Source of the DNA: Pseudomonadota bacterium
GTDB lineage: Bacteria; Pseudomonadota; Alphaproteobacteria; Acetobacterales; Acetobacteraceae
Reading direction: 5' to 3'
DNA length: 64,000 nucleotides
NCBI GenBank assembly: GCA_021847995.1
Contig: JAJZNE010000178.1
Location: 1-64,000, forward strand
In this document: positions 1 to 8,574 of the stretch, piece by piece
Numbering within the stretch: the first letter of the stretch is position 1
Layout of the letters: each line of letters starts with the position of its first letter
Notes under the pieces: model-generated
What the model saw: the letters and a program-made list of their open reading frames with translations, nothing else
What the model was told of the DNA's origin: nothing
Databases searched by the model: none
Program-made: the position numbers and the translations under genes

Positions 1-393
1 TTCGCGTTCGTGACCAACCGCGACGTGCCAGACACCAACACCAACGTCTCCGAGCGTCATCTCCGACCCGGCGTGATCTTCCGCAAGGTCACCCGCGGGT
101 TCCGCTGCGCGTGGGGCGCCGAAACCTGCGCCGCCGTCCGCGCCGTCGCCAGCACCGCCGAGGCCAACCGTGCCCCGGTTCCCGATGTCCTCCGCTCCGT
201 CCTCGCCGCCAGGCTATCCACCGAACCCCTCACCGACGCAGGGTCGGCAATTGCCCTCATCGTGCCGTATGGCCACGCCAACCCGGCCTTGGCTTCCGTG
301 TTTGAAGCACTGAAAATGGCCCGACTTGATCCGATCGAAGGCGCGGCAACCCCTGGAACGCCCATAGTGTTCGTCAAAGTGGCGCTCCGATGA
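1..393 (+). pseudogene. IS66-type transposase, C-terminal fragment
   Basis: The frame is open from base 1, so the 5' part lies outside the window. Residues near the start (VSERHLRPGVIFRKVTRGFR) match the conserved C-terminal stretch of IS66-like transposases, where the usual form is TNN-SER-LRPS-IFRKVT. Here the asparagine pair is interrupted (DTNTNVSERH), and after about residue 75 the protein runs into about 55 residues that I do not recognise. Both points suggest a decayed or misread end rather than an active copy. No IS66 accessory genes or terminal inverted repeats are visible in the window. The element ends about 170 bp before a tRNA-Leu gene. It could instead be the normal end of a distant family member; only the sequence left of the window can tell. 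Confidence 0.65.
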
Positions 394-563
394 GCCGCCG
401 TAGCAAAAGACGAAACCATTGTGAGAAAAGCGCCCATAAGGGCGGCGGAGTGAATAGCTCTCTCCCTGCTGCCGCATCCGTCAACATCGGAATAACCGCC
501 ACGGGAGGGCACGCTCCCGTTGCCGGGGCGCTGGGCCTGGGCTATATCGCCGCCGCGGGGCCA

Positions 564-649
564 GCGGTCGTGGCGGAATGGTAGACGCGCAAGCTTGAGG
601 TGCTTGTGGGGGAAACCCCGTGGAAGTTCGAGTCTTCTCGACCGCACCA
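564..649 (+). tRNA. tRNA-Leu (anticodon GAG)
   Basis: A complete 86-nt class II tRNA with encoded CCA. The 7-bp acceptor stem is GCGGTCG (564-570) with CGACCGC (639-645), followed by discriminator A and CCA. The anticodon stem CAAGC/GCTTG (590-606) encloses loop TTGAGGT with anticodon GAG at 597-599. The long variable arm and the TTCGAGT T-loop are as expected for leucine. It lies between the IS66-like fragment and the convergent M20 peptidase. Confidence 0.96.
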
Positions 650-739
650 GACCCCGCCCTCCATACCGCCCGTGGCCGGGTTCGCGCCACCCTCCGTCAG
701 CCGGACGGGGCAGAGCGGCGCCGGCGCGCGGTCGGCGGA

Positions 740-1870
740 TCAGTCCAGCGTCGCCAGCAGCGCCGCCATCAGCCGGCCGCGATCGAGCAGGCTGGCGACC
801 TCGATATGCTCGGTCAGCGTATGGAACCCGTCGCCGCAGGCGCCCAGCCCGTCCAGGGAGGGGATCCCCATCGCCCCGGTGAAATTCGCGTCCGACCCGC
901 CGCCCGCGCTCTCATGCGGCAGGTCGAAGCCGAGGGCCGCGGCAAGCCGTGCCGCCGTCGCATGCAGCGCGAGCGTGCGCGCATCCGGCTCCCACACCGG
1001 CCGGGTGACGCCGCGCGTCACGGTGAAGGCCGCCCCGTCCGCCGTCCCCGACAGGGCGAGCATCTGCGCCACCGCCCGGTCGAGGTCGGGCTGCCGCTTC
1101 GCCATGCTGAGCGCCTCGCCCCGGCAGGTGGTGGGCACGCAGTTCACCCATTGCCCGCCATGCACCACGCCGACGCTGAAGGTGCAGGCCTCGGTCGTCA
1201 TCGCCTCGATTGCCAGCAGCTTCTCCGCCATCAGCCGCACCGCGGAACGCCCCTCCGCCAGCCGCGCGCCGGCATGGCTGGGCCGCCCGGTCGCTTCCAG
1301 GTTGAAGCGGGCGATGGCGTAGCGGCCGGTGACGACGCCGCCGCTGCGGCGCCCCGGCTCCGGCACCAGCACATAGCGCTGCCGCGCCGCCTCCGCCTCG
1401 ATCAGGTCGCGGGTGCTGGGGCTGCCCACTTCCTCGTCGCTGGTCAGCAGCACGGTGACCGGCAGGTTGGTCGCGATGCCGGCCCGCAGCAACTGGCCGA
1501 TCGCCTCGACGGCAAGGAAATTGCCGCCCTTCATGTCGAGGATGCCCGGCCCATAGCACCGTGCCCCCTCCCGCCGCCACGGCAGGACGGCGAGCGTGCC
1601 GAGCGGATGCACGGTATCGAGATGCCCCATCACCAGGATGCCGGGCGAACCCGCCAGGCGATGCGGGATGCGCGCCCGCACGCAGTCCCCGAACCCCATG
1701 CGGCCGGGAATGCGCTCGACCGCCGCGCCGATCAGGGCGAGGTCGCGGCCCGCCACCTCCATCGCGCGGTTGACGGCCGCGGCATCGAAGGTCGGCGACT
1801 CGCATTCCACCCACGGCCGCAGGCGGTCCAGCATGTCGTCCGCGTCGAACGGAAGGGATGTCGCGTCCAT
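740..1870 (-). CDS. M20 family metallopeptidase (CPG2/ArgE-like)
   Basis: A 376-residue cytoplasmic zinc amidohydrolase of the carboxypeptidase G2/ArgE/DapE group. The zinc and catalytic motifs are all present in order: MGHLDTVHP, the bridging Asp in GILDMKGG, the general-base pair in SDEEVGS, VPEPGR and, near the C-terminus, the His-containing ACGDGFHTLTE. The dimerisation domain with RPSHAGAR sits in the middle. The family removes C-terminal glutamate or other acyl-amino groups; the substrate cannot be read from sequence. I chose ATG 1870, which has a purine-rich ribosome site (GCAGAGG) and lies 23 bp after the upstream gene; a longer frame to 1933 would overlap that gene. It is probably the last gene of a leftward group that includes the amidase and amide transporter. 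Confidence 0.85.
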   Translation of the reverse strand: MDATSLPFDADDMLDRLRPWVECESPTFDAAAVNRAMEVAGRDLALIGAAVERIPGRMGFGDCVRARIPHRLAGSPGILVMGHLDTVHPLGTLAVLPWRREGARCYGPGILDMKGGNFLAVEAIGQLLRAGIATNLPVTVLLTSDEEVGSPSTRDLIEAEAARQRYVLVPEPGRRSGGVVTGRYAIARFNLEATGRPSHAGARLAEGRSAVRLMAEKLLAIEAMTTEACTFSVGVVHGGQWVNCVPTTCRGEALSMAKRQPDLDRAVAQMLALSGTADGAAFTVTRGVTRPVWEPDARTLALHATAARLAAALGFDLPHESAGGGSDANFTGAMGIPSLDGLGACGDGFHTLTEHIEVASLLDRGRLMAALLATLD

Positions 1871-1893
1871 GTCGCCTCTGCCCCTGCCGATGC

Positions 1894-2256
1894 TCAGCTC
1901 GCGATCTTCCAGGCGCCGTCGGGCGCGAGGCACCAGGTGACGTTGAACACGCTGGGCGGCGTGCGCCCCTTGATCAGCAACTGGTGGCGGACCGTGTGAC
2001 AGGTCATGCCGTTGCGCCGCGACACCCCGGTGACGCGGTTTTCGCCGCTGCTGCCGGTGGCGCTGTCGCGCCAGGAGGTGCTCGATCCGACGGCGAGATC
2101 CGGCAGCCGGTTGAGTTTCTCGACGCTCGACCAGAACATCGCCGAATCGGTCGCGCCGAGCGCCGTGGTGGCGCCCCGGAACGGGTTGACCTGGGCCGCC
2201 GCCGGCAGTGCTGCGAGGCCCAGCCAGGCCGCCGCGAGCGGTGCGATGATCCGCAT
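1894..2256 (-). CDS. small secreted protein, RT0821/Lpp0805 surface-antigen-like
   Basis: A 120-residue protein with a clear N-terminal signal peptide (MRIIAPLAAAWLGLAALPAAA-Q, cleavage after about residue 21). The mature part carries a SWRDSATGSSG stretch, a central Cys (MTCHTV) and a terminal CLAPDGAWKI. This spacing resembles the outer-membrane/surface-antigen domain of the RT0821/Lpp0805 type, where tryptophan-rich WRNPxTGxSG is followed by CREF and CRxPDGxW. Function of that family is not established; members are periplasmic or outer-membrane associated. It sits between the amidase and the M20 peptidase on the same strand, 70 bp after the amidase, separated by a GC-rich hairpin. The family call rests on motif spacing only. 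Confidence 0.6.
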   Translation of the reverse strand: MRIIAPLAAAWLGLAALPAAAQVNPFRGATTALGATDSAMFWSSVEKLNRLPDLAVGSSTSWRDSATGSSGENRVTGVSRRNGMTCHTVRHQLLIKGRTPPSVFNVTWCLAPDGAWKIAS

Positions 2257-2283
2257 GTCCGGTGTCCCTTCTTCGCCGCGTGC

Positions 2284-2314
2284 GCGGGCGGCCCGCTGCC
2301 GCAGCGCCGCCCGC
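2284..2314 (-). terminator. GC-rich hairpin downstream of amidase
   Basis: A perfect 9-bp inverted repeat (GCGGGCGGC at 2284-2292, GCCGCCCGC at 2306-2314) with a 13-nt loop lies 13 bases after the amidase stop codon. No T-run follows on the minus strand, so it is at best a weak intrinsic terminator or an RNA-end stabiliser. Confidence 0.35.
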
Positions 2315-2326
2315 CCGTCCGGATAT

Positions 2327-3856
2327 TCAGGCCGTCAGGCTCTGCCAGTCCACCCCCGATTCGAAGGCGGCGGCGGCGCGGTAGATGGTTTCCTCGTCAT
2401 GCCGGCGTCCGATCAGCATCAGCCCGACCGGCAGCCCGTCCACCAGCCCGCAGGGCAGGCTCATCGCCGGGTGGTGGGTGCAGTCGAACGGGGCGGTGTT
2501 GGGCAGAACCTCGAAGGCACGGCGGACGATCTCCTCCACCGTCGCCTCCGGCCCCGGCAGCGGGGTGGCTACCATCGGCAGCGTCGGCATCAGCAGCAGG
2601 TCATAGCTGCCAAGCACCGTGTCATAGGCGGCGCGCAGGCGGCGCACCAGGTTCTGCGCCTTGGCGTAGTAATGGCCGCGATGGCGGGTCACCATGTAGT
2701 GACCGAGCAGGAAGGTGTTCTTCAGGCTCTCCGACAGTTCGTCGGCGCGGGTGCGCCAGCCGGCATGGTAATCCAGCATCGAGGTGACATAGAGACCCTG
2801 CCAGTTGAAGCCGAAGCCGTTGCCCAGCATCATCTGCATGGTGGCGCCCTCGGCGGCGACCGGCAGCCAGATGGCGCCGCCGATGCGGTGCATCGGGATT
2901 GACACGGTCTCCACCGTCGCACCCAGTCCCTTGAACCGCTCCGCCGCTTCCCGCACCAGGCGGTCGTTGCTTTCCTGCGACTGCGGATGGCCGAACCCCT
3001 CCGGCACCACGGCGATGCGCAGCCCCGCCGCGCCGCCGCGCAGCGCCTCGCGGAACGGGCGGCTCTGGGCGCCGTACTGGCGCGGATCGAGACCGTCCGG
3101 ACCGGCCAGCACCTCCAGCAGCAGGGCATTGTCTTCGACGGTTGCGGTCATCGGGCCGGTGTGGTCGAGGGTCAGTTCGATCGGCATGATGCCGGAATAC
3201 GGCACCAGCCCATGCGTCGGCTTCATGCCGTAGATGCCGCAGAACGACGCCGGCATACGGATCGATCCGCCCTGATCGCCGCCGAGCGCCATCGGCACCT
3301 CGCCGAGCGCCACCACCACGGCACTGCCGGAGGAGGAGCCGCCGGCGGAGTAGCCCATGCGGCGCGGGTTGTGCACCGGCCCGCTGGCGCTCGTGTGGCT
3401 GCCGCCGGAGAAGCAGAAATACTCGCACACGGTCTTGCCGACGATGGTGCCGCCGGCCTCCAGGATGCGCGTCGCGACCGTGGCATCGAGGTCGGGCACG
3501 TAGCCCTCCAGTGTCGAGGCGCCGTTCATCATCGGCACGCCGGCGAGGCAGATATTGTCCTTGAGCGCGACCTTCTTGCCCTTGAGCCTGCCGGAGGGCG
3601 CGCCTTCCACCGTGGTCTTCACGTACCACGCGCCATGCCGGTTCTCCTCGGCCGGCGGGCGGCGGCCGGGGGTGCGGGGATAGGCAACCTGCGGCACCTC
3701 GTCGGGCATCTGATCGATCAGGTTGTAGGCGCGGATGTTGCCGACCAGGGCGTCGCGGTGCATGGCGAGGTCGCTGTCGCTCATCGTCATGCCGAGTTCG
3801 GCGGCGATGTCGCGCAACTGGTCGATGCTGGGAAGCTTCACGGTGGCGAGCGGCAT
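2327..3856 (-). CDS. amidase signature enzyme, enantioselective-amidase type
   Basis: A 509-residue amidase-signature hydrolase that cleaves carboxamides to acid and ammonia. The Ser-cisSer-Lys triad region is complete: catalytic Lys99 in ALKDN, the GGSSSGSA loop around 172-179 and nucleophile Ser198 in DQGGSIR. Overall sequence, including VPMMNGASTLEGY, FCFSGGS and DHTGPMTATV, closely follows the Rhodococcus-type enantioselective amidases (about 520 residues) found with nitrile hydratase; no nitrile hydratase genes are present here. ATG 3856 is chosen because AGGAGG lies at the right distance; a longer frame to 3973 lacks this. It is the downstream gene of the amide/urea-type importer, so the natural substrate is likely a small amide taken up by that importer (inference). 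Confidence 0.88.
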   Translation of the reverse strand: MPLATVKLPSIDQLRDIAAELGMTMSDSDLAMHRDALVGNIRAYNLIDQMPDEVPQVAYPRTPGRRPPAEENRHGAWYVKTTVEGAPSGRLKGKKVALKDNICLAGVPMMNGASTLEGYVPDLDATVATRILEAGGTIVGKTVCEYFCFSGGSHTSASGPVHNPRRMGYSAGGSSSGSAVVVALGEVPMALGGDQGGSIRMPASFCGIYGMKPTHGLVPYSGIMPIELTLDHTGPMTATVEDNALLLEVLAGPDGLDPRQYGAQSRPFREALRGGAAGLRIAVVPEGFGHPQSQESNDRLVREAAERFKGLGATVETVSIPMHRIGGAIWLPVAAEGATMQMMLGNGFGFNWQGLYVTSMLDYHAGWRTRADELSESLKNTFLLGHYMVTRHRGHYYAKAQNLVRRLRAAYDTVLGSYDLLLMPTLPMVATPLPGPEATVEEIVRRAFEVLPNTAPFDCTHHPAMSLPCGLVDGLPVGLMLIGRRHDEETIYRAAAAFESGVDWQSLTA

Positions 3857-3890
3857 GGGGTTCCTCCTGGGTTGCGGATGGGCGGTCCGG

Positions 3891-4598
3891 TCAGGCGGCG
3901 ATGCCGACGAACTCGGCGACCAGCGCCGGGTCGGCCAGCGCCTCGTGCGGGATTTCCCGGCTGATCCGGCCACGATGGATCAGCAGGGCACGGTCGGCGA
4001 GACCGAGGATGAATTCAAGGTTCTGCTCGACCAGCAGCACGGTCAGGCCGCGGCGGCGGCGCAATTCGCCGATCCGCGCGATCATCGCCTGCACGATGGA
4101 GGGTTGGATGCCCTCGGTCGGTTCATCGAGCAGCAGCACGCGCGGCGCCGCGCACAGGGCGCGCGCCAGCGCCAGCAATTGCTGCTCGCCGCCCGACAGC
4201 GCGCCGCCCGGACGATCGAGCAGGCGGGTGAGTTCGGGGAAATCCGCGAGCACGGCCTCGATCTGCCGCGCCCGCCCGCTGCCGCCGGCGGCAGCGGCGG
4301 CGAAGGCGAGATTTTCGCGCACCGACAGCCGGGGAAAGATCTGCCGCCCCTGGGGCACATAGCCGAGACCGAGCCGCGCGCGCCGATGCGTCGGCAGATG
4401 GCCGATATCCTGCCCGTCCAGCCGCACCGTGCCCCGTGTCGCCGCCAGCAGGCCGACGATCGTGCGCAGCAGCGTCGTCTTGCCCATGCCGTTGTGGCCG
4501 AGGATGCCGAGGCAGGAGCCCGGCGCCACCGCGAGCGTGATGCCGCGCAGCACGCCGATGCGGCCATACCCCGCTTCCAGCTCCGCAACCTCGATCAT
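3891..4598 (-). CDS. ABC transporter ATP-binding protein, LivF/UrtE type
   Basis: A 235-residue ATPase of the hydrophobic/branched-chain amino acid (HAAT) importer class. It shows Walker A GHNGMGKTT, Q-loop YVPQGRQIFP, signature LSGGEQQ and Walker B VLLLDEP followed by TEGIQPS. The Q-loop and IQPS-type D-loop are typical of LivF and UrtE. Its start overlaps the stop of the preceding ATPase gene by four bases (ATGA), which indicates translational coupling. Together the two ATPases energise the LivM/LivH-type permease pair encoded just upstream. Substrate is inferred from the binding protein and the adjacent amidase. Confidence 0.92.
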   Translation of the reverse strand: MIEVAELEAGYGRIGVLRGITLAVAPGSCLGILGHNGMGKTTLLRTIVGLLAATRGTVRLDGQDIGHLPTHRRARLGLGYVPQGRQIFPRLSVRENLAFAAAAAGGSGRARQIEAVLADFPELTRLLDRPGGALSGGEQQLLALARALCAAPRVLLLDEPTEGIQPSIVQAMIARIGELRRRRGLTVLLVEQNLEFILGLADRALLIHRGRISREIPHEALADPALVAEFVGIAA

Positions 4599-5332
4599 CC
4601 GCCCTCCGTCCCCGGCATGGCGATGCTGCGGCCGAGATAGACGTCGTGCACGCGCGGGTCGGCGAGCACGCGGGCGACGCTATCCTCGACCAGCACGCGG
4701 CCCTGGTGGAACACGGTCACGGTGCTGGCGATCGCCTTGATGAACTGCATGTCGTGTTCGACCACCACCAGCGCGTGGGCACGGTTCAGCTCGCGGATCA
4801 GGGTGGCGGCGCGGCCGGTTTCCTCGACGCTCATGCCGGCGGTCGGTTCGTCGAGCAGGATGAGATCGGGCGCCGGCGCCACCACCATCGCCAGTTCGAC
4901 CAGCTGCCGCTGGCCGTGGGCGAGTTGCGCCACCACCCGCGCCGCCAGGCCGGCAATGCCGAGCCGCTCCAGCACCGCCATGGCGCGCCGGCGCGCATCC
5001 GCCTCGCCGTGCCGGCGGCGCTGCGCCAGGATGACGCTCTCGACAACCGTCAGCCCTTCAAACAGCGACGGCACCTGCGTCTTGATGCCGATGCCAAGGC
5101 GCGCGATGGCGAAGCTGTCGGCGCCGGTGATGTCGCGGCCACGCCAGCGGATACGCCCCGCGGTCGGCCGGTACTGGCCGGTCAGGCACCTGAAGAACGT
5201 GCTCTTGCCGGCGCCGTTGGGGCCGATCAGGCAGCGCAGTTCGCCCTCGGCGACGGCAAGGTTGACGCGATCGACGGCGCGCACCCCGCCGAAATACATG
5301 CACAGTTCCTCGGTCGAGAGCAGCGCGGTCAC
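4595..5332 (-). CDS. ABC transporter ATP-binding protein, LivG/UrtD type
   Basis: A 245-residue ATPase with Walker A GPNGAGKSTFF, LAHGQRQ as a degenerate signature of the kind found in UrtD and LivG, and Walker B LILLDEPTAGMS. The start is GTG 5332 (VTALLSTEEL), which overlaps the stop of the LivM-type gene in a GTGA junction; the open frame runs upstream of this but only as antisense-like sequence inside that gene. The N-terminus STEELCMYFGGVRAVD is the usual LivG/UrtD opening. It is the partner of the LivF-type ATPase downstream. Confidence 0.92.
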   Translation of the reverse strand: MTALLSTEELCMYFGGVRAVDRVNLAVAEGELRCLIGPNGAGKSTFFRCLTGQYRPTAGRIRWRGRDITGADSFAIARLGIGIKTQVPSLFEGLTVVESVILAQRRRHGEADARRRAMAVLERLGIAGLAARVVAQLAHGQRQLVELAMVVAPAPDLILLDEPTAGMSVEETGRAATLIRELNRAHALVVVEHDMQFIKAIASTVTVFHQGRVLVEDSVARVLADPRVHDVYLGRSIAMPGTEGG

Positions 5333-6327
5333 GGCGCCGCGTCGCGTCGGCGCAGGCGGCGGAGGGCGGCGGCCGCGGTCGGCAGCAACCCCTTCGGCAG
5401 CGCCAGCACGGCGGCGACCAGCACCGCCCCGAGGATGAGGCTCGGGTTCACCGCCGGCAGGGTGCCGGCCCAGGTGGTCAGCGCCTGCAACAGCACCGCC
5501 CCGATGATCGGCCCGGCCAGCGTGCCGAGGCCGCCCACCATCACCCAGATGATGATCTGCCCGGAATAGAACAGGGAGAACATGGTCGGGCTGACGAACA
5601 CGCAATTGGCGAACAGCAGCCCGGCGAGCCCGCCCATGAAGCCGCCGAGCGTGAAGATGCCGAGCTTGTAGCGCCGCACGTCATAGCCGAGCAGTTCCGC
5701 CCGCCGCTCATTCTCCCGGATCGCCACCACGACGCGCCCGAAGCGGCTGCGCAGCACCAGCTTGCCGAGGATGTAGCAGGCGGCGAGGCAGACCACGGCC
5801 ACCGCGAAGATGCGCTCCGGCGGCAGCGGATTGCCCGGATCGCCGGGCAGGTTGAGCGGCGGCGTTGACGGGATGCCGTTGAAGCCGCCGAGCGGGGCGG
5901 CGCCGATCCGCCACTGGTCACCGGCGGTCGAATTGGTGAAGTTGAACAGGATCAGCGTCACCGTCAGCGTGATCACGCCCATGTAGACGTCGCTGATGCG
6001 ACCGTAGAACATGACGTAGCCGAGCAGCGCCGCCGCCGCCGCCGGTACGGCGAGCGCGATCGGCACCGCCCATGTCGTATCGGCGACGTTCAGTGCCGCC
6101 ACGGCATAGCCGTAGCCGCCAAGTCCGAAGAATGCCGCCTGTCCGAAGCAGAGGATGCCGCCGAACCCCCAGACCAGCCCGAGGCTGAGTGCCAGCACCG
6201 CCATCGATGCATAGACGGTGGCGTTGATCAGCGCGAACAATTCGAGTACCCGCGGCAACACCGCGATCGCCGCCGCGGCGAGGACGACGGCAGCCGCGAT
6301 TTCCGCTGTCGGCCGCCGGCCGGTCAC
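5329..6327 (-). CDS. branched-chain/urea/amide ABC permease, LivM/UrtC type
   Basis: A 332-residue inner-membrane permease with about ten hydrophobic segments. It carries the LivM-family features GGILCFGQAAFFGLGGYGYA in the first third and the cytoplasmic coupling helix RENERRAELLGYDVRRYK in the middle, followed by FTLGGFMGGLAGLL and GGLGTLAGP. The length is usual for the family. It overlaps the LivH-type gene by four bases at its start and the LivG-type gene by four bases at its end, so the whole importer is one translationally coupled operon. It forms a heteromeric channel with the LivH-type subunit. Confidence 0.92.
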   Translation of the reverse strand: MTGRRPTAEIAAAVVLAAAAIAVLPRVLELFALINATVYASMAVLALSLGLVWGFGGILCFGQAAFFGLGGYGYAVAALNVADTTWAVPIALAVPAAAAALLGYVMFYGRISDVYMGVITLTVTLILFNFTNSTAGDQWRIGAAPLGGFNGIPSTPPLNLPGDPGNPLPPERIFAVAVVCLAACYILGKLVLRSRFGRVVVAIRENERRAELLGYDVRRYKLGIFTLGGFMGGLAGLLFANCVFVSPTMFSLFYSGQIIIWVMVGGLGTLAGPIIGAVLLQALTTWAGTLPAVNPSLILGAVLVAAVLALPKGLLPTAAAALRRLRRRDAAP

Positions 6328-7190
6328 AGCGACCGCCGGAAGAAGCGCCCGGTGATCCCCTCCGGCAGCAGGCGCAGCAGCACGATCGCGACCGCCAGCA
6401 TCGCGACCTCGCCCAGCACCGGCGTGGTGGCGAAGGTGCCGAGGGTGGCGACGGTGCCGAGCAGGCCGGACGCCGACAGCGTTCCGGCCAGCATGGCGGC
6501 GCCGCCGGTGATCACGGTGATGAACGCCTTGGCGATATAGACGGTGCCCATCGTCGGCACCACGCCGGAGAACGGCGCGATCAGCGCCCCGGCGAGGCCC
6601 GACAGCGCCGCACCGACGGCAAAGGCGATGGCATAGACGCGCGACGGCGAGACGCCGAGGGCTGCCGCCATTTCCGGATTCTGCATGGTGCCGCGGGCGA
6701 TCAGGCCGGCCGGCGTGAAGCGCAGCACCGCCCAGACGCCGGCGATCAGCACGCAGGCGGCGCCGATCAGGAACAGGCCATAGCCGGAACTGCGATAGCC
6801 GCCGATCGCGACGCTGCCGAGCGGGGCCGAGAATCCGGCCACCGTGTTGCCGAAGATCATCGTCACGGCACCGATGAAGCCGAGCGACAGCCCCCAGGTC
6901 GCCAGCATCGTGTCCAGCATGCGGCCATAGAGCCGCCGGATCACCAGCCGCTCCACCGCGACCCCGATCGCCCCGACCGCGAGCGGTGCCACCACCAGCA
7001 TGGCGAGCCAGATGTTCAGCCCCGCCCGCGCCGAGAGGATGGCTGCATAGGCGCCGAGCATCAAAAACTCGCCATGCGCGAGGTTGATCACGCGCATCAT
7101 GCCGAAGATGACGGCAAGCCCCAGGCTGATGATCAGCAGCGTGGCGATGCCGGTGAGAACCTGCAACGCCACGGCAACCGCAAGGTCCAA
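6324..7190 (-). CDS. branched-chain/urea/amide ABC permease, LivH/UrtB type
   Basis: A 288-residue permease with eight or so membrane segments. Diagnostic LivH/UrtB motifs are visible: GMMRVINLAHGEFLMLGAY near residue 30, the coupling helix region RGTMQNPEMAAALGVSPSRV near residue 165 and GLAGALIAPFSGVVPTMG. It follows the binding-protein gene by 13 bases and overlaps the LivM-type gene (ATGA). Likely role is uptake of a short-chain amide, urea or similar solute with the neighbouring subunits; the exact ligand is inference from the adjacent amidase. Confidence 0.92.
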   Translation of the reverse strand: MDLAVAVALQVLTGIATLLIISLGLAVIFGMMRVINLAHGEFLMLGAYAAILSARAGLNIWLAMLVVAPLAVGAIGVAVERLVIRRLYGRMLDTMLATWGLSLGFIGAVTMIFGNTVAGFSAPLGSVAIGGYRSSGYGLFLIGAACVLIAGVWAVLRFTPAGLIARGTMQNPEMAAALGVSPSRVYAIAFAVGAALSGLAGALIAPFSGVVPTMGTVYIAKAFITVITGGAAMLAGTLSASGLLGTVATLGTFATTPVLGEVAMLAVAIVLLRLLPEGITGRFFRRSL

Positions 7191-7203
7191 CGCCCGCGCC
7201 TCG

Positions 7204-8439
7204 TCAGATCTTGACGTCGATCACGTACTGCCTGTTGCTGTTGGGATCCTTCACCAGGTTGCACACCATCGCCGTGTCAGCGGGCGGCTGCTGCGGGTAG
7301 GTTTCCAGCACCTTGAAGCCGTGATCGGCACATTCCGCCAGATAGACGTTGAGCGTGACATGGTTGGTCCTGCCGTCGATCACCGTCCGGCCCGGCGGCC
7401 CTTCGTTGGTGATGCCGGTCTCCAGCGCCTCGATCACCTTCATCCGGTCGATGCTGCCGGCCTTGCGCACACCCTCGGCCCACAGGTTGAAGCCGACATA
7501 GGTGCGCATCGCCAGCTCGCCACCCAGATACGGGGCGGCGCTGCCCAGCTTCGCGTGGAATTTCTGCAGGAACGCCTTGTTTTCCGGCGTATCGATCTCC
7601 TGGAAATAGCTGAACGCGGCGACGATGCCGTTGCCTTCCTCGGGCGACAGCACGAGGCTCTCGTTGCCGCCGCCGAAGGTGGTCGAGGCCATCGGGATGC
7701 GGCTTTTCATCCCCGCCGCCGCCCATTGGCGATAGAAGGAGATATGCGCGCCGCCGACCAGGGCGGACACCACCACGTCGGGCTTCGCCGCCTGGATCTT
7801 CTGGATCGCCGGACCGAAATCGGTCACGTCGAGGGGGAAGAAATCGACCGCGGCGATCGACCCGCCGCCGTCGTGGCAGTATTTGGTGATCCACTTGCTG
7901 GTGATCTGGCCGTAATTGTAGTCGGCAGCGACCACATAGATCTTCTTGCCCCAGGTCTTCATGACGTAGGGCACCAGCTTGTTGACGTTCTGCGCCGGCG
8001 TCGATCCGGTGCAGAAGCAGTTGCGGTCGCACACGCCACCCTCGTACTGCGTATTGTAGAAATAGAGCGTCTGGTAGCGGTGCAGGATCGGCCGGATCGC
8101 CTCGCGCGAGGCCGAGGTGATGCCGCCATGCACCACCGCGGCGCGGTCCTTCGTCGCCGCCTCGGTCGCGAATTGGGTATAGAGCTGGATGTTCGACTGC
8201 GGATCGTAATTGATCAGTTGCACCGGCCGGCCGAGCAGACCGCCCGCGTCGTTGAGCTCCGCCACCGCGAAATCCAGGCACGCGATCATCGGCTTGCCAT
8301 AGATATCGAGGCCGCCGGAGGCATCATGGATGCCGACGACCTTGATCGGATCGGCGCCGAGCGCCGCGTGGCGCATCACCGCCGGCATGGCCAGCGCCGC
8401 GCCGAGACCCGTCAGGATCGAACGACGTGCGATCGGCAT
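7204..8439 (-). CDS. periplasmic binding protein of amide/urea-type ABC importer
   Basis: A 411-residue solute-binding protein of the Peripla_BP type I fold. The N-terminus MPIARRSILTGLGAALAMP has a twin-Arg-like signal peptide ending near residue 29 (ALGADPIKV). The mature domain is of the AmiC/FmdD/UrtA class: GIHDASGGLDIYG at the start, VVHGGITSASREAIRP, YFYNTQYEGGVCDRNCFCTG with a Cys pair, and VVAADYNYGQITSKW. These proteins bind short-chain amides or urea. ATG 8439 is preceded by GGAGG; a longer frame to 8541 has no such site. It is the first gene of the leftward importer-amidase operon. Confidence 0.88.
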   Translation of the reverse strand: MPIARRSILTGLGAALAMPAVMRHAALGADPIKVVGIHDASGGLDIYGKPMIACLDFAVAELNDAGGLLGRPVQLINYDPQSNIQLYTQFATEAATKDRAAVVHGGITSASREAIRPILHRYQTLYFYNTQYEGGVCDRNCFCTGSTPAQNVNKLVPYVMKTWGKKIYVVAADYNYGQITSKWITKYCHDGGGSIAAVDFFPLDVTDFGPAIQKIQAAKPDVVVSALVGGAHISFYRQWAAAGMKSRIPMASTTFGGGNESLVLSPEEGNGIVAAFSYFQEIDTPENKAFLQKFHAKLGSAAPYLGGELAMRTYVGFNLWAEGVRKAGSIDRMKVIEALETGITNEGPPGRTVIDGRTNHVTLNVYLAECADHGFKVLETYPQQPPADTAMVCNLVKDPNSNRQYVIDVKI

Positions 8440-8574
8440 GGCAACCTCCGACACAAGAGGGGTGAAAGGGGCGGCGCCGCGGCGCCGGACGGAGGACGAT
8501 GGCACGACATTGCTGCGGTGCGAAAGTGGGGGTACGCGCAACAGTAAAAAAAATTTGCAGCAGCCCCGCTGCCT

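Noticed and set aside
1871-1933. Earlier start for the M20 peptidase
   Set aside because: It would overlap the secreted-protein gene and adds an Arg-rich tail not seen in the family; ATG 1870 has a better ribosome site.
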